Shown: positions 1 through 11,411 of the stretch, piece by piece | Layout of the letters: every line of letters begins with the position of its first letter | Position numbering within the stretch: the stretch's first letter is position 1 | DNA from: Topomyia yanbarensis | Taxonomy: Eukaryota > Arthropoda > Insecta > Diptera > Culicidae | Assembly (NCBI RefSeq): GCF_030247195.1 | Contig: NC_080670.1 | Span: forward strand, 162,078,080-162,142,079 | Reading direction: 5' to 3' | DNA length: 64,000 nt | Translations under genes and position numbers: made by a program | Notes under the pieces: model-generated | What the model saw: only the letters and a program-made list of their open reading frames with translations | Told to the model about the DNA's origin: nothing | Databases searched by the model: none

Positions 1-1162
1 TTCAAGCTCGCACTGTTATTGCAAAGTGTTTATTAGCTCTTCTTCCGAGAATACTTCATTCAGGTCCTTACATCGGATAGTTGCCTCCGGACGCTATGGG
101 AACGTTGTTTACTTCCATCGCGTCACCCATGGCATCCTCGGATGTTTTTACCCACGTTAATGGCTGCTTCGTTCGCTACGCGTAGCACGGTGCCCGAAGC
201 CTCCTTCTTGTGTCTTGTGACTTCCTGATCTCAAATCAGCTGCTGAAGCTTTTGGTCTTTCTGAGGCAGAGAAGGTCATGAATTTCGTTCCCTGGCGTTT
301 GTCTTTCGCCTCGTAAATTTTCCTCACTTTTGGTGGTGCCACTGTTTGCTTTATTTTCAAGGACTTCTTGGCCATCGACGACTCCTTTTTGGTTAACTCC
401 GCTTTCTGCTAAACGTTCCTTGACGGCCAAACTGAGGTTTTCTTGTATCTTCAGAACCTGTGTCTTGATGTCCTTGTTCACATTATTTTGTTTGTCGACA
501 AAGTTGTGCAGTTCGTCACGTAGGAGTTTACTCATTATGGGTGCATAGCGTAGTTTGTTTAGTAGTAGTTCCGCGAGTTTTCTATTTTATGACCCTGTAG
601 GGGCGAATTGGTCTTTCGGCCCGCATCATCACCATAAAAACAGCGTTAAGAATACCCAGTCACAAGCTTCTATAAGTTTATGGCGGATGCTACTTCTCCA
701 TATTGGGACATGCATTTTGCAATTAGCTCAGGACGGGTACACGGTGATAGGTCATGTAGCCCTACATCTATACAGTCCTTTTCTTTATACACTGGAATCT
801 TAAATTCAACGTTGTCACTTTCAATCACGTGTTTTAAGTTTATAACTGGTGGGATCGTTACTCCCAGCACTTATGGCACCCCTCGAAACTTCTCAGGGAA
901 GGCTTACGATCGCGAGCTATTGCCAAGAAAACCCTTGCTTGACCTTCAAGTAAAACCCACTTTATTCCGGACATTGATGTCACTTTTTTGATTCGTTGTG
1001 CACTTTTCCACCCTCTTTCTTAGGCTGCTCCTACTTCGGATTCCACTGATAGCGCTACACTTGGTGATGGTGATGATGCCGGATACGATGACGAGGGTAT
1101 CCGTGGATATTCACGGTTTGCTCGTAGCTTGCAGGGCGGCCACGTGCTTTTGGGTCCCTGTT
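1..1162 (-). pseudogene. Decayed LINE ORF1 (minus strand), split by the I element
   Basis: Two minus-strand open pieces carry protein-like sequence. The piece at 670-870 contains NLKHVIESDNVEFKIPV followed by a VGLHDLSPCTRPELI stretch and MSQYGEV, which resembles the RRM-like part of ORF1 proteins of mosquito non-LTR retrotransposons (recognised from memory, not searched). The piece at 236-535 is a charged, coiled-coil-like stretch (DELHNFVDKQNNVNKDIK) of the kind seen near the N terminus or middle of LINE ORF1 proteins. The pieces are separated by stops and frameshifts, so nothing is functional. The sequence is interrupted at 1163-1176 by the I element, and the other side of the same host sequence resumes at 7371. 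The exact LINE clade is not resolved. Confidence 0.45.
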
Positions 1163-1176
1163 AACGACGTCTCGTT
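1163..1176. repeat. Target-site duplication, left copy (I element)
   Basis: AACGACGTCTCGTT occurs here and again at 7357-7370, directly after the poly-A tail of the plus-strand LINE. The last 12-13 bases are unambiguous; the leading AA of the right copy could belong to the tail. It fixes both ends of the insertion. Confidence 0.9.
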
Positions 1177-1478
1177 CATACGTCTCCCAACCTTTGAACG
1201 GAACGGATCGTTATATTTCACAGTGGTGTTCGGTGTGTAAATTTTAGTGAGTCAAGGTCATCCTTTGTTCGTTCGTTAGCTGCCGTTCTGCTGGTGCTGA
1301 CAGTAAATCCAGTACATTGTTTTCGCTGGTGCGGAACAATCGACGTTGTTTGCAGATAAGTTTTGCTTTATTTTTTTTCCCTCGTTTGCTTTCTTTCCTT
1401 TTCCCTACTTTTACTCTACCTTGTATTCAAATAATAAGACACATTCCCGTTTATATAACGCTCTGCCCTCGTGCTTAA
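1177..1478 (+). promoter_or_regulatory. 5' UTR / internal promoter region of the LINE
   Basis: The stretch between the left TSD and the ORF1 ATG is 302 bp, ending in a pyrimidine-rich tract (about 1367-1420). LINEs of this group usually carry an internal promoter here. No specific promoter motif was resolved, so the function is inferred from position only. Confidence 0.5.
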
Positions 1479-2816
1479 ATGGCCGAGGGCGAAATACCAT
1501 CTGATGTAATCATGGAAGTCCCTGATCCCCCTAATACTCGCATTGCTCCCCGTATAAAGCAGTACCCAGAAGGTTCCTCTGGGCCATGGGTGGTATATTT
1601 TCGGACCGGAGAGAAACCGGTTAATATATTAAAACTTTCTCGAGATCTGACTGCTAATTACCCGGCTGTAGCTCAGATAACACGTGTTCGGGCAAACAAG
1701 ATACGTGTTCTAGTGAATGATCTCGGCCAGGCAAACGCGATTGCTTGCTGTGAGCGCTTTACACGGGAATTTAAAGCGTACGTGCCTTGTGTGGCCTGTG
1801 AAATCGATGGGGTAGTGTCCGAAACGGGCCTGAAATGCGAAGAACTGTTGGAGCACGGGGTTGGCTGCTTTAAGGACCCCTCTCTTGAACAGATTAAGAT
1901 CTTAGAATGCAAACAATTGTATACCGCAAACACCGAGGGAGGTAAGACTACCTACTCTCTATCAGGCTCGCTTCGGGTGACATTCGCCGGGTCCTCTCTT
2001 CCCAACTACATCCTCCTTGACAGGGTTCGCCTACCAGTTCGCCTGTTTGTACCGCGGGTCATGAGCTGCAGCAATTGCAAGCAGTTGGGCCACGCAGCCA
2101 CATATTGTGGAAATAAGAAACGATGCAGCAAATGCGAAGGAGAGCATGAGGATGACTCTTGCGACAAAGAAACTGAAAAGTGTATTTGCTGCGGGGGCCC
2201 TTCACATGCTCTTAAATCATGCCCTGCGTACAAGCAGCGCGGGGATAAAATTAAGCGCTCCCTTAAGGAACGTTCAAGGCGTTCTTATGCAGAAATGCTA
2301 AAGAATGCTTCGCCATCTGTCCTGTCCGAAAATCCCTATGCTGGTTTGGCTAACGTTGAGCAAGAATCTGACGACCCACGAGAGGGAACATCTTTGGTTA
2401 ACCCAGGGGAATCCAGGAAGAGGAGAAATCCAGCCTCCCCTACATTGCCCCGTAAGGGTGCCAAGGTGTCGTCCACTCAGAGTGCGCCATCTACAACCAA
2501 TAAATCCAACGGAAGTGATGCACAAAAGCCGAAGCAATTTGCTCCAGGACTTGGAAATATTAATTCTAACAAGGAGTACCCACCACTTCCAGGGACACCA
2601 AAAACCCCAAGTGTCCCCTTTTTTCAAACAGATACTCAGTCCAGTAGCGGACTAATGAAATTTTCTGACATAGTGGACTTAATTTTCACAGCTTTCAATG
2701 TTACTGATCCTCTTAAAAGCCTTCTGATACGTTTTCTCCCTATAGTGCAAACATTTTTGAAGCAATTGACTACTAAATGGCCCCTCCTTGCAGCGATCGT
2801 ATCCTTCGATGGCTAA
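1479..2816 (+). CDS. LINE ORF1 protein (gag-like nucleic-acid chaperone)
   Basis: An intact 445-residue frame starting at the first ATG after the 5' UTR. It would bind the element RNA in a ribonucleoprotein. An RRM-like N-terminal part (about residues 30-185) is followed by three closely spaced cysteine knuckles at about 197-250: CSNCKQLGHAATYC, CSKCEGEHEDDSC, and CICCGGPSHALKSC. A lysine/serine/proline-rich, low-complexity region follows (about 255-385) and then a hydrophobic C-terminal tail. The stop TAA (2814-2816) overlaps the ORF2 ATG (2809-2811) by eight bases, suggesting coupled or reinitiated translation of ORF2. No internal stop is present. Confidence 0.9.
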   Translation: MAEGEIPSDVIMEVPDPPNTRIAPRIKQYPEGSSGPWVVYFRTGEKPVNILKLSRDLTANYPAVAQITRVRANKIRVLVNDLGQANAIACCERFTREFKAYVPCVACEIDGVVSETGLKCEELLEHGVGCFKDPSLEQIKILECKQLYTANTEGGKTTYSLSGSLRVTFAGSSLPNYILLDRVRLPVRLFVPRVMSCSNCKQLGHAATYCGNKKRCSKCEGEHEDDSCDKETEKCICCGGPSHALKSCPAYKQRGDKIKRSLKERSRRSYAEMLKNASPSVLSENPYAGLANVEQESDDPREGTSLVNPGESRKRRNPASPTLPRKGAKVSSTQSAPSTTNKSNGSDAQKPKQFAPGLGNINSNKEYPPLPGTPKTPSVPFFQTDTQSSSGLMKFSDIVDLIFTAFNVTDPLKSLLIRFLPIVQTFLKQLTTKWPLLAAIVSFDG

Positions 2817-5800
2817 GTCATCGAACGAGGTCACCGATTCGATCACTGTTCTACAGTGGAACAGCAGAAGTATCCTCCCGAAAATCGATTCCTTTAAATT
2901 TTTACTAAATAGTTTAAAATGTGATGCTTTCGCATTATGTGAAACTTGGTTAACTTCCGATATAAATCTCAACTTCCACGACCTTAATATAATTCGTCTG
3001 GATCGGAGGATATGGAGGAGTACTTTTGGGGATCAAAAAGTGCTATTCTTTCAACCGAATTAACCTCCCTTCGACACCAGGCATTGAAATTGTCGCTTGT
3101 CAAGTTTTAATCAAAGGTAAAGACCTTTGCATTGCTTCCATCTACATTCCTCCTAGAGCCTCGGTAGGGCACCGAACGCTTTGTAATATCACGGAATCCT
3201 TACCGGCACCGCGGCTAGTTCTGGGAGACTTTAACTCGCACGGTACGGTATGGGGCTGTCTTCATGATGATAATAGATCAACATTAATCCAAGATCTTTG
3301 CGATAATTTCAACATGACCATCTTAAACACGGGAGAAATGACGCGGATTCCTACACCACCAGCACGCGCAAGCGCGTTGGATTTATCGCTTTGCTCGACA
3401 TCGCTACAGTTAGATTGCATGTGGAAGGTGATCCCTGATCCCCACGGTAGCGATCATTTGCCTATCGTGATTTCAATTGCTAACGGTTCAAGACCATCGA
3501 AAACAATCAATGTCTCGTATGACCTCACACGGAACATTGATTGGAAGAGTTACGCGACCGCGATATCCGTTAAAATCGAATCCACTCAAGAACTTCCTCC
3601 GGAGGAAGAGTACAGGTTTTTGGCTGGCTTGATTCTCGACAGTGCGAATCAAGCTCAGACTAAACCAGTACCCAGCGCGAATACCCATGGACGGTCTCCC
3701 ACCCTGTGGTGGGATAAAGAGTGCTCAGAGCTGTACGCGGAAAAGTCCACTGCATATAAGGCCTTCCGGGAAGACGGGTTACCCGCTAGCTATCAACAGT
3801 ACGCGTCGTTAGAAAGGCGAATGAAGAGTCTAATGAAAGCCAAAAAACGCAGTTATTGGCGCCGGTTCGTCGACGGGTTAACGAGAGAAACAGCGATGAG
3901 CACTCTTTGGGGTACGGCTCGACGTATGCGTAACCGTAATAGTACCAACGAGAACGTGGAATATTCAAACCGTTGGATATTCGCTTTCGCCAAGAAGATC
4001 TGTCCGGACTCTGTCCCGGTACAGAAAACGTGCCGCGCCGCGTCTCCTCACGATACCGCGAACGAAACACCGTTTTCGATGGTGGAGTTCTCACTTGCTC
4101 TCTTATCGTGCAACAATAACGCCCCAGGGTTAGACAGAATCAAATTCAACTTGCTGAAGAATCTGCCTGACACTGCAAAAAGGCGCTTGTTGAATTTATT
4201 TAACAAGTTTCTTGAGGATAACATTGTCCCTTATGAATGGAGGCAAGTGAAGGTCATCGCCATCCAAAAACCAGGAAAACCAGCCTCCGACCACAACTCG
4301 TATCGGCCGATTGCAATGCTGTCCTGTATTCGGAAGTTGTTCGAGAAAATGATCTTGTTTCGCCTCGACAATTGGGTTGAAGCAAATGGCTTACTGTCAG
4401 ATACACAATTTGGCTTCCGCAAAGGCAAAGGGACGAACGATTGCCTTGCGTTGCTTTCTACAGAAATCCAAATGGCCTATGCTAACAAAGAGCAGATGGC
4501 ATCAGTCTCCTTGGATATTAAGGGGGCTTTTGACTCAGTTTCTATCAACATTCTGTCAGAGAAGCTGCACCAGCATGGTCTTTCGCCAATTTTAAATAAC
4601 TTTTTGCTAAACCTGTTGTCTGAAAAGCACATGCACTTTTCGCATGGCGATTTAACAACATCGCGATTTAGCTACATGGGTCTTCCCCAGGGCTCATGTC
4701 TAAGTCCCCTGCTCTACAATTTTTACGTGAATGACATTGACGATTGTCTTGCCAATTCATGCACGCTAAGGCAACTTGCAGACGACGGGGTGGTCTCTGT
4801 TACAGGGCCCAAAGCTGCCGACTTGCAAGGACCATTACAAAATACCTTGGACAATTTGTCTGCTTGGGCTCTTCAGCTGGGTATTGAGTTCTCCACGGAG
4901 AAAACTGAGTTGGTTGTTTTTTCTAGGAAGCGTGAGCCGGCGCAACTCCAGCTTCTATTAATGGGTGCAACGATCAACCAGGTTTTCACATTTAAATATC
5001 TCGGGGTCTGGTTCGACTCTAAAGGTACCTGGGGATGTCACATTAGGTATCTGAAACAGAAATGCCAACAAAGGATCAATTTTCTCTGGACAATAACTGG
5101 AACATGGTGGGGTGCCCACCCAGGAGACCTGATCAGGTTGTACCAAACAACGATATTGTCGGTGATGGAGTACGGGTGTTTCTGTTTCCGCTCCGCTGCG
5201 AACATACACTTCATCAAACTGGAGAGAATCCAGTATCGTTGCTTGCGCATTGCCTTGGGTTGCATGCACTCGACCCATACGATGAGTCTCGAAGTGCTGG
5301 CGGGCGTTCTTCCGCTAAAAAATCGATTTTGGGAACTCTCATATCGATTGCTCATCCGATGCGACATTCTGAACCCGTTGGTAATTGAAAACTTCGAGAG
5401 GCTCGTCGAGCTTAATTCTCAAACCCGTTTTATGTCCTTGTACTTCGACTACATGGCACAGAGCATCAATCCTTCTTCGTACAATCCCAACCGTGTCCGT
5501 TTCCTAGATACTTCTGATTCTACTGTATTCTTCGACACATCCATGAAGGAAGAGATTCGTGGAATTCCGGACCATATACGCCCGCAGGTGATCCCCAATA
5601 TATTTTATAATAAATTCCGAGAAGTCGACTGCGACAAAATGTTTTACACTGACGGATCAAATCTCGATGGGTCCACTGGCTTCGGTATCTTCAACAATAC
5701 TATCACCGCTTCATTCAAGCTCAATGATCCCGCTTCAGTTTACGTCGCAGAGTTAGCTGCAATTCAGTACACCCTTGGGATCATCGACACTCTGCCCACA

Positions 5801-6490
5801 GATCACTACTTCATCGTTTCGGACAGCCTCAGCTCTATCGAGGCTCTTCGTGCGGTGAAGCCTAAAAAGCAATTACCGTATTTTCTGGGGAAGATACAGG
5901 AGTCCTTGTGTACGTTATCTGAAAAATCTTATCAGATTACCTTTGTTTGGGTCCCCTCTCATTGTTCTATCCCGGGCAATGAAAAGGCCGACTCATTAGC
6001 AAAGGTGGGCGCATTAAATGGTGACATATACGAAAGACCAATCTGCTTCAACGAATTTTTTAGTATTTGTCGTCAGAGGACGCTCAACAGTTGGCAAACC
6101 TCGTGGAGCAATGGGGAACTTGGACGATGGCTACATTCGATTATCCCAAAGGTATCAACGAAGCCTTGGTTCGGGGGGATGGATGTGGGTCGGGATTTTA
6201 TTCGCGTAATGTCCCGACTTATGTCCAATCACTACACCATGGATGCGCATTTGCGGCGTATTGGGCTTGCGGAGAGTAGTCTGTGCGCTTGTGACGAGGG
6301 CTATCACGACATCGAACACGTTGTCTGGGTGTGCGCCGGGTATTGTGACGCCAGGTCTCAGTTAAAGGAATCCCTTCGGGCCCGAGGTAGACCACCCAAT
6401 GTACCAGTCCGAGATATGCTGGCAACTCGTGATTTCCCCTATATGTCCCTTATTTATACCTTCATAAAAACGATAAATATCCCAATTTAG
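2809..6490 (+). pseudogene. LINE ORF2: endonuclease-RT-RNase H, frameshifted in the endonuclease
   Basis: ORF2 starts at the ATG at 2809. Its first frame encodes the start of an exonuclease-endonuclease-phosphatase domain (VLQWNSRSI, CETWLTS) and fails after the LDR codons at about 3006; the rest continues in another frame, open from about 3005 to the stop at 6488-6490. The second frame has the endonuclease motifs LGDFNSH and SDHLPIV, RT motifs (SLDIKGAFDSV, GLPQGSCLSP, LADDG in place of the usual YADD), a RNase H domain with YTDGS and HCSIPGNEKAD, and a C-terminal cysteine-histidine motif (CACDEGYHDIEHVVWVC). Net change at about 3004-3010 is one extra base or two missing bases. As it stands the element cannot make a full ORF2 protein, unless the shift is a sequencing error. 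Confidence 0.88.
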
Positions 6491-7356
6491 CCCCTCTCTT
6501 TTATTTCTCGTTTTTAGAGTTTCCTCCTGCCTTGTGGAACCGATCAGCTCCAGAGTGCCACTATGTAACCGCCATCGCCCTTACCACTACGCCTGCATAG
6601 AAGGAAACTGAAGCGAGAGCGACTCGAGGTCCGATGACTTTTGAAGGATTCCCCGCGGGTCCGAAGAATACCATCCGCCAATCCGGTACTCGACGACTTA
6701 CTATATTGAGGCGCAAATTTGATTCGCTGATCCCCCTCCCCCCCCCCCCCCCCGCCGTTCGAGCGAAAGTTGCAAGTTTTGCTCTTCTTTCCCTGTCTCT
6801 CCCCTGTCCTTGATACAACTGCTGCTACACTGATGCGGAAATAAGCCACCCTTTGAATATCTTGACCAAGCATAAGTTTTAGTTAAAAAATTCAAATTAG
6901 TATTCTGTATTCCTAGTTTTAAGATAGCTATAATTTTTACTCTTTATTGAAACTCTTGTCCTCCATCTTGTAAATAGAATTGAATCCCTAGTTTTAAGAT
7001 TTCTGTGAAATTTCTCATAAATATTTGTTCCCCCTTTTGTGTACTAAACTATATTGTTAGTTTTAATATAACCGTAAAATATTTCGTAAAATACTATTAC
7101 TCCCCCTCTTGTATATCAAAGTGAATCCCTTGTTTTAAATTTTTTCATAAAAAAATCTTTTGGCCCTCTTTTGTATATTGAATCTTATTTCTAGTCTTAA
7201 GATAGCTGTAAACTTTCTTTTCCTTTGTAAAAAAAAATATTTCAACATTGTAACCTCCTAGTTTTTAGATATCCAAAATGTAAAAACAAAAGCATTTGGC
7301 ACCGCCAAGCTAACGCATTTGTGCCTATCAAATAAACGAAATGAATAAAAAAAAAA
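6491..7356 (+). repeat. LINE 3' UTR with C-tract, tandem ~85-95 bp units and A tail
   Basis: After the ORF2 stop there is a pyrimidine-rich start, a C-run at about 6733-6753, and then about five diverged direct units between 6880 and 7270. Each has a core like CCTAGTTTTAAGATAGCTGT and a following CCCTCTTGTATA-type segment before a TTGAATC start of the next. It ends with AAATAAACGAAATGAAT and the A-run. The same UTR start and unit motif recur in the decayed copy near 15340-15520. Confidence 0.75.
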
Positions 7357-7370
7357 AACGACGTCTCGTT
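7357..7370. repeat. Target-site duplication, right copy (I element)
   Basis: Second copy of AACGACGTCTCGTT, matching 1163-1176. Confidence 0.9.
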
Positions 7371-7640
7371 GCCTGCAAAAAACCTCGATAACCCTGCTGC
7401 GCTGGTCTGGATGTGGCAACGAACCCAGGCAGCTTTAAGGATGCCGATAGGAATGGTGTCGGCGTTGATGCTGCGATGGCGGTCGCAACCATACCGTGCG
7501 TTTTATAACGGTTTGTTGGTCGTAACACTTCTGCGGTCTAGTACGCTCTGGAGGTTTCCAAGGGTAAACCGAAAGGACCTATAGGACCATTTGGGGTTGG
7601 ACTTTAGTAACAGTCGTGTATGTGGTCGGGTGGGTTCGGG
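7371..7640 (-). mobile_element. Continuation of the interrupted minus-strand LINE relic
   Basis: Removing the I element joins this stretch to position 1162. It is more GC-rich than what follows and holds a short minus-strand open frame, in keeping with the 5' portion of the older LINE. Where this relic ends is uncertain. Confidence 0.35.
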
Positions 7641-7963
7641 AAGTTCTGTCTGGAATTGCCATTACCTGATAGTCTTTTTCCAATTTTTTCGTTGACTGCT
7701 TTCTTATGGTATTTTCGTTTTTGACAGTGCACTACACCGGTGTAGTCGATGCTACACTCATTCAAACTTGGGTGTAATCAGTCTATCTCTTTCTTTGCAC
7801 AACACTGGTGTAGCACCAAGAAAAAAACGAAAACGCCATTGGTCACACAGTTGCCACTTCACTTAAAAATTTCTGGAACTGTTATTCTCCTTGTTTCACT
7901 ATCTTTCTCTTAGCTTCAACATTCTCGTGCCGCTTTACGAGATGGTTCAGTATAATGGTGTTC

Positions 7964-9417
7964 TTAGGGTCGATTTCTTCACCCTCGCTTAGCTTTTAAA
8001 CCTGGTTCACCAGTAGGGGAATTATGGTTAAAACCGACACCTTAAGCTTAACAATTTTTCTAAGTTGCCACAAAACCAATAAAATTATAATTTTTATGCA
8101 GAAATCTTCTTCAGAAAATTCTTAACAAGACTTAATTTTTTCAGCGCTTCAAAAAATTAATTTCTTTAAAAATTATTGGTTGTAAAACTTGGAAAACAAA
8201 GTGACTTTTTGTAGGCACTGCGGGTAAAACCGACACCCTATAGGGGTAAGATCGACACCCCCTTTAATTTATTTTCTCTCCACTTTATTAAAATCTTTAT
8301 CTTTATTAAAAATAAGATATATGCGTGAATAATAAAGTGTGAGTATGTATGATGCAAATATGTGCTTTTTATTGCTTCATCATGTAGTGAGGGGAAGAAA
8401 GTTGGAAAGCGTAGTACTATAAATAAGAGTATTTTATGCAATAAGTTAATTATTGATGAGTATTTCCAAATAATCCTTGCGCACATCGTTGCAACCTCCA
8501 GTGTTATATTATTTCGTAAGAGAAGATTTGCAAGCGTTCTACGTTCTGCTAATTGGATTCATTCACTTATAAGTGACACACACACACACACTTCTTAGTA
8601 AAACTATCTTTTTCAGATTTGATTTTTCGGACTCTGATCATCAACGATCTATTGTGGTATACATAAGATCATTGTCTCATTGTGATAAAGTTCGTCTATG
8701 ACAAACCAAGAGAACACTAGAAATTCGGTTTGGTGAGCCTTTTGCAGAAATAGCAACAGCTTCGATAGAATCAGATAAGCAAAAATTCCAATTTTTGATT
8801 TTTAAAGAGACTTACAAGAAATAAACAGAATAAAAGTATTTCTGTGCATTTCTGTTGATACTATAGTGTTCTAATAGGCTAATTGAAGTGTCACAAAGAT
8901 CCCCAGTATTTTGAAATGAATCGCAAGTATACACAACCATCTTAACAGCGTGTCGGTTTTACCCTAACCATAGGGTGTCGGTTTTACCCCAACAGCGCAC
9001 ATTTTTTATAAAAGTTATTAAAAATATTGAATTTCTCAAACTCGTCTTCAATGCACCTAGTTGATCATAGGACAGGCCGATAATAATAGGTACTGAAAAA
9101 TGTGGTGATTTGAAAAGCTTTTGTTCGGTTAAAACCTTAAAATCTACCAACGAAATTTAACATCCAGACGAGTATGAACGCTGCTGTCGTATATTTTGTT
9201 TATTTTTATGACATTCGGCGTACTAACGTAAATCCAATTTTTCATCAAATGCTCTAAATAAACGTACTAATAATAATGTATCATTATGAAATGAATAAAA
9301 ATTTGATTTCTAGGAAATGTTGTGGGGTGTCGGTTTTACCCACAGTGTCGGTTTTTCCCACAATTCCCCTACGTTTAAACCTGTCTTAAGCGCTAAGCGA
9401 GGGTGAAGAAATCGCCC
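7964..9417. mobile_element. Palindromic TIR element with repeated subterminal motif
   Basis: The left end (7968-8042) and the reverse complement of the right end (9330-9413) share CGATTTCTTCACCCTCGCTT, then TAGGGGAATT (8014-8023 and 9362-9371) and the motif AAAACCGACACC. The motif GGGTAAAACCGACACC recurs inward at 8222-8262 and inverted at 8951-8986 and 9326-9357, so each end has several subterminal copies. The interior is AT-rich and has no transposase-like frame; a (CA)n run lies at about 8577-8591. This is a non-autonomous DNA transposon; family not identified. Confidence 0.7.
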
Positions 9418-11277
9418 CTTAGACTTGGTCGTTCACCTCGAACCTCGATCGTTGTCCCCTTAGCCGTCCACATATTTCGCCCCATTCTGCCCCTATAGTT
9501 GATATACGCTACCAATAATCGTGGGTGGTGGAAACTATTGCATGTTATGGATGGCTGCCGTGGGTGTTGGATGGGCTGCTATTTATTTTCTTGACACTTA
9601 CTACACATATATATTTACACAAATTGCGAAACGCAAAAATCTCAATAGTCTTGGACGAAACTAAACCACTTGTTACAAGTTATTCTGCAAATTCTGCAAT
9701 CGTTGGGCTTTCAGAAGGTACTCCACCTAACTAAAACTCAGTCGCATTGCACAAAACTTAAAGTCAACGACCGCAGAGCTTTTTCGTCAACTTTACTCGT
9801 GATGGCAAGAATAAAACAATGTTTCCTTTGTCTCGAGGCAATGTACACTAGTTCGCGAGGTTGCTAGTTGTCGTTCACTTGGCTCGATTGTAGGTCTGAC
9901 TAAAGTAGAAAGTCGACTGAATAAAAAGTTGTTGTAGGTCAACGCAAAGAGTATTTCTTCTCCAAGATAGTTCGTTCGGTGTAGATAACATTTTTGTGAA
10001 AAAAAGCTAGTACACGCCAATTCAAAGCGTATTTCTTATTGTTTGATATAGTTGGAGAAAATTTTGTAACTGTAATCCACTTTCGTTGCACAACGAATAA
10101 TTCACAGATTTTTATTTTGACCTTGGTTCAATCAGAGTGAACCAAGTGTATTGAAGATCTTCTGTGGTTCAGTCACAGTGGACCAAGCACACAAAACCAA
10201 TCATAAACCATCATTTTATGACCTAAAAACTTTTTTTCTTGCAATTATATTATTTTGAGATAATGTTGAAAAGTAACTAAGTGTTGCAGCAAAATAAAAT
10301 TTAGAAGAAGTCTAAGAGCTTCAAAAAGACAGCGATTCAAACTTTAAACTCGTTTTTCTCAAAATCGATAAAACGTCATTTAGTCCGCTCTGACTTAACA
10401 CCACCCATATCATATATTGTACGCTAACTACTTTTAGCTCATTTTAGATAGCCATATAATGTTCGTTTCTGAATATCATTCTCTATTTTCTAGTATCCCG
10501 AAGTGGAGTATTTTTAAGGGAGTAGCTTTCCTAGTTCTTTATAGAAGATTCTAGGAATAAACATGAACGTAAATGTATGAAATGGAGCATGTCTCGATGG
10601 ATCAAATTTAATATATTCATATAAATCTTCATTGCTATTGTAAATAAAATCAAAATTGGGCATTAATCTAGGTGAATACATTAACATTCATTAATTGATA
10701 TAAGAAATGTAATTTTTGGCTGTTAGTTGATAAAAATTATGTTCCATTCAATAACTGCACTTCTTTTATGCTTTTCACATTGAACATAACATTCGAATAT
10801 TTTCGAATTACTTAATTTTGTGTATTTTATTTAAAGAAACGATGAAACTTTTATTCATTATCTTTTCTCAATTATCTAGAGCAGTCTTCCGAAAACACAT
10901 TAGGGACTAAAAAGCATTAACTGTAGATAATAAAAATTCGTGCTACTATGTACTGTGTGTGTTATTTTAGTTTGAAATAATACCAGAATCGACTGCCATA
11001 CACATCTCGACCAATTTTAAATGTGCATCTCATATTCTACTTTATATTTAATTGGCTTGTAACCTTTTCATATTTGCGTGCATGTTTGCAAACCTTTGAA
11101 GAGCCGACGTCGTTCATTCCTTATTTGCCAACACTCGAACAGCTGTCAGATCGGATTTTAAAAATAAAAAATAAAATAAAACTTGTTCAGCATACGAAAG
11201 TCCATTATAATCAATTTCGTAACATAACCTAAACGTAAAGAACAACCAAACACTTTCCTCTTCCAACGCTTTTCCAG
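9418..11277. other. AT-rich intron-like DNA upstream of glutathione synthetase exons
   Basis: No coding exon recognised. Short dyads occur at 10125-10185 (TTGGTTCA / TGAACCAA). A fragment at about 10310-10410 ends in CTGACTTAACACCACC and matches the right half of the TIR element at 60235-60489. Since the next glutathione synthetase exon begins at 11278 in mid-protein, this stretch is probably intron. Confidence 0.5.
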
Positions 11278-11411
11278 CCCCAATCGCTCGCGTTACTCCG
11301 GTCTGACTATCTGGCAAACTTTCTCGAATCGAACGCCATTAAGCAGGTAGAAATCAACACGATCGCCTCCAGTTTCGGCGGTATCTCCACCTTAATGGCA
11401 CCGATGCATAG
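11278..11411 (+). CDS. GSS: Glutathione synthetase, internal exon a
   Basis: The acceptor CTTTTCCAG precedes 11278 and the donor GTACAG follows 11411. The frame opens in phase 0 with PQSLALLRSDYLANF, then KQVEINTIASSFGGIS, ending in codon-split MH(R/S). RSDYM/L and VEINTIA.SFGG are hallmark motifs of eukaryotic glutathione synthetase, lining the glutathione and ATP sites. Preceding exons (about 100-130 residues expected) were not found in the window and probably lie upstream, beyond the nested transposons. The enzyme joins gamma-glutamylcysteine to glycine using ATP, in the cytosol. Confidence 0.9.

Larger units (their letters stand above)
1177..7356 (+). mobile_element. Near full-length I-type LINE (non-LTR retrotransposon)
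   Basis: This is a 6.2-kb element bounded by a 14-bp target-site duplication. In order it has a 5' UTR (1177-1478), ORF1 with CCHC knuckles (1479-2816), ORF2 with AP-type endonuclease, reverse transcriptase and RNase H (2809-6490, one frameshift), a long 3' UTR with degenerate tandem units, and a terminal A-run at 7347-7358. The presence of RNase H plus a knuckle-bearing ORF1 places it in the I/LOA-like group rather than Jockey or R1; I-clade is my best guess. The single coding defect and clear TSD indicate a recent insertion. It landed in an older minus-strand LINE relic. Confidence 0.9.

Noticed and set aside
8570..8595. (CA)n tract as a regulatory element
   Set aside because: A simple microsatellite inside a transposon; no evidence of function.
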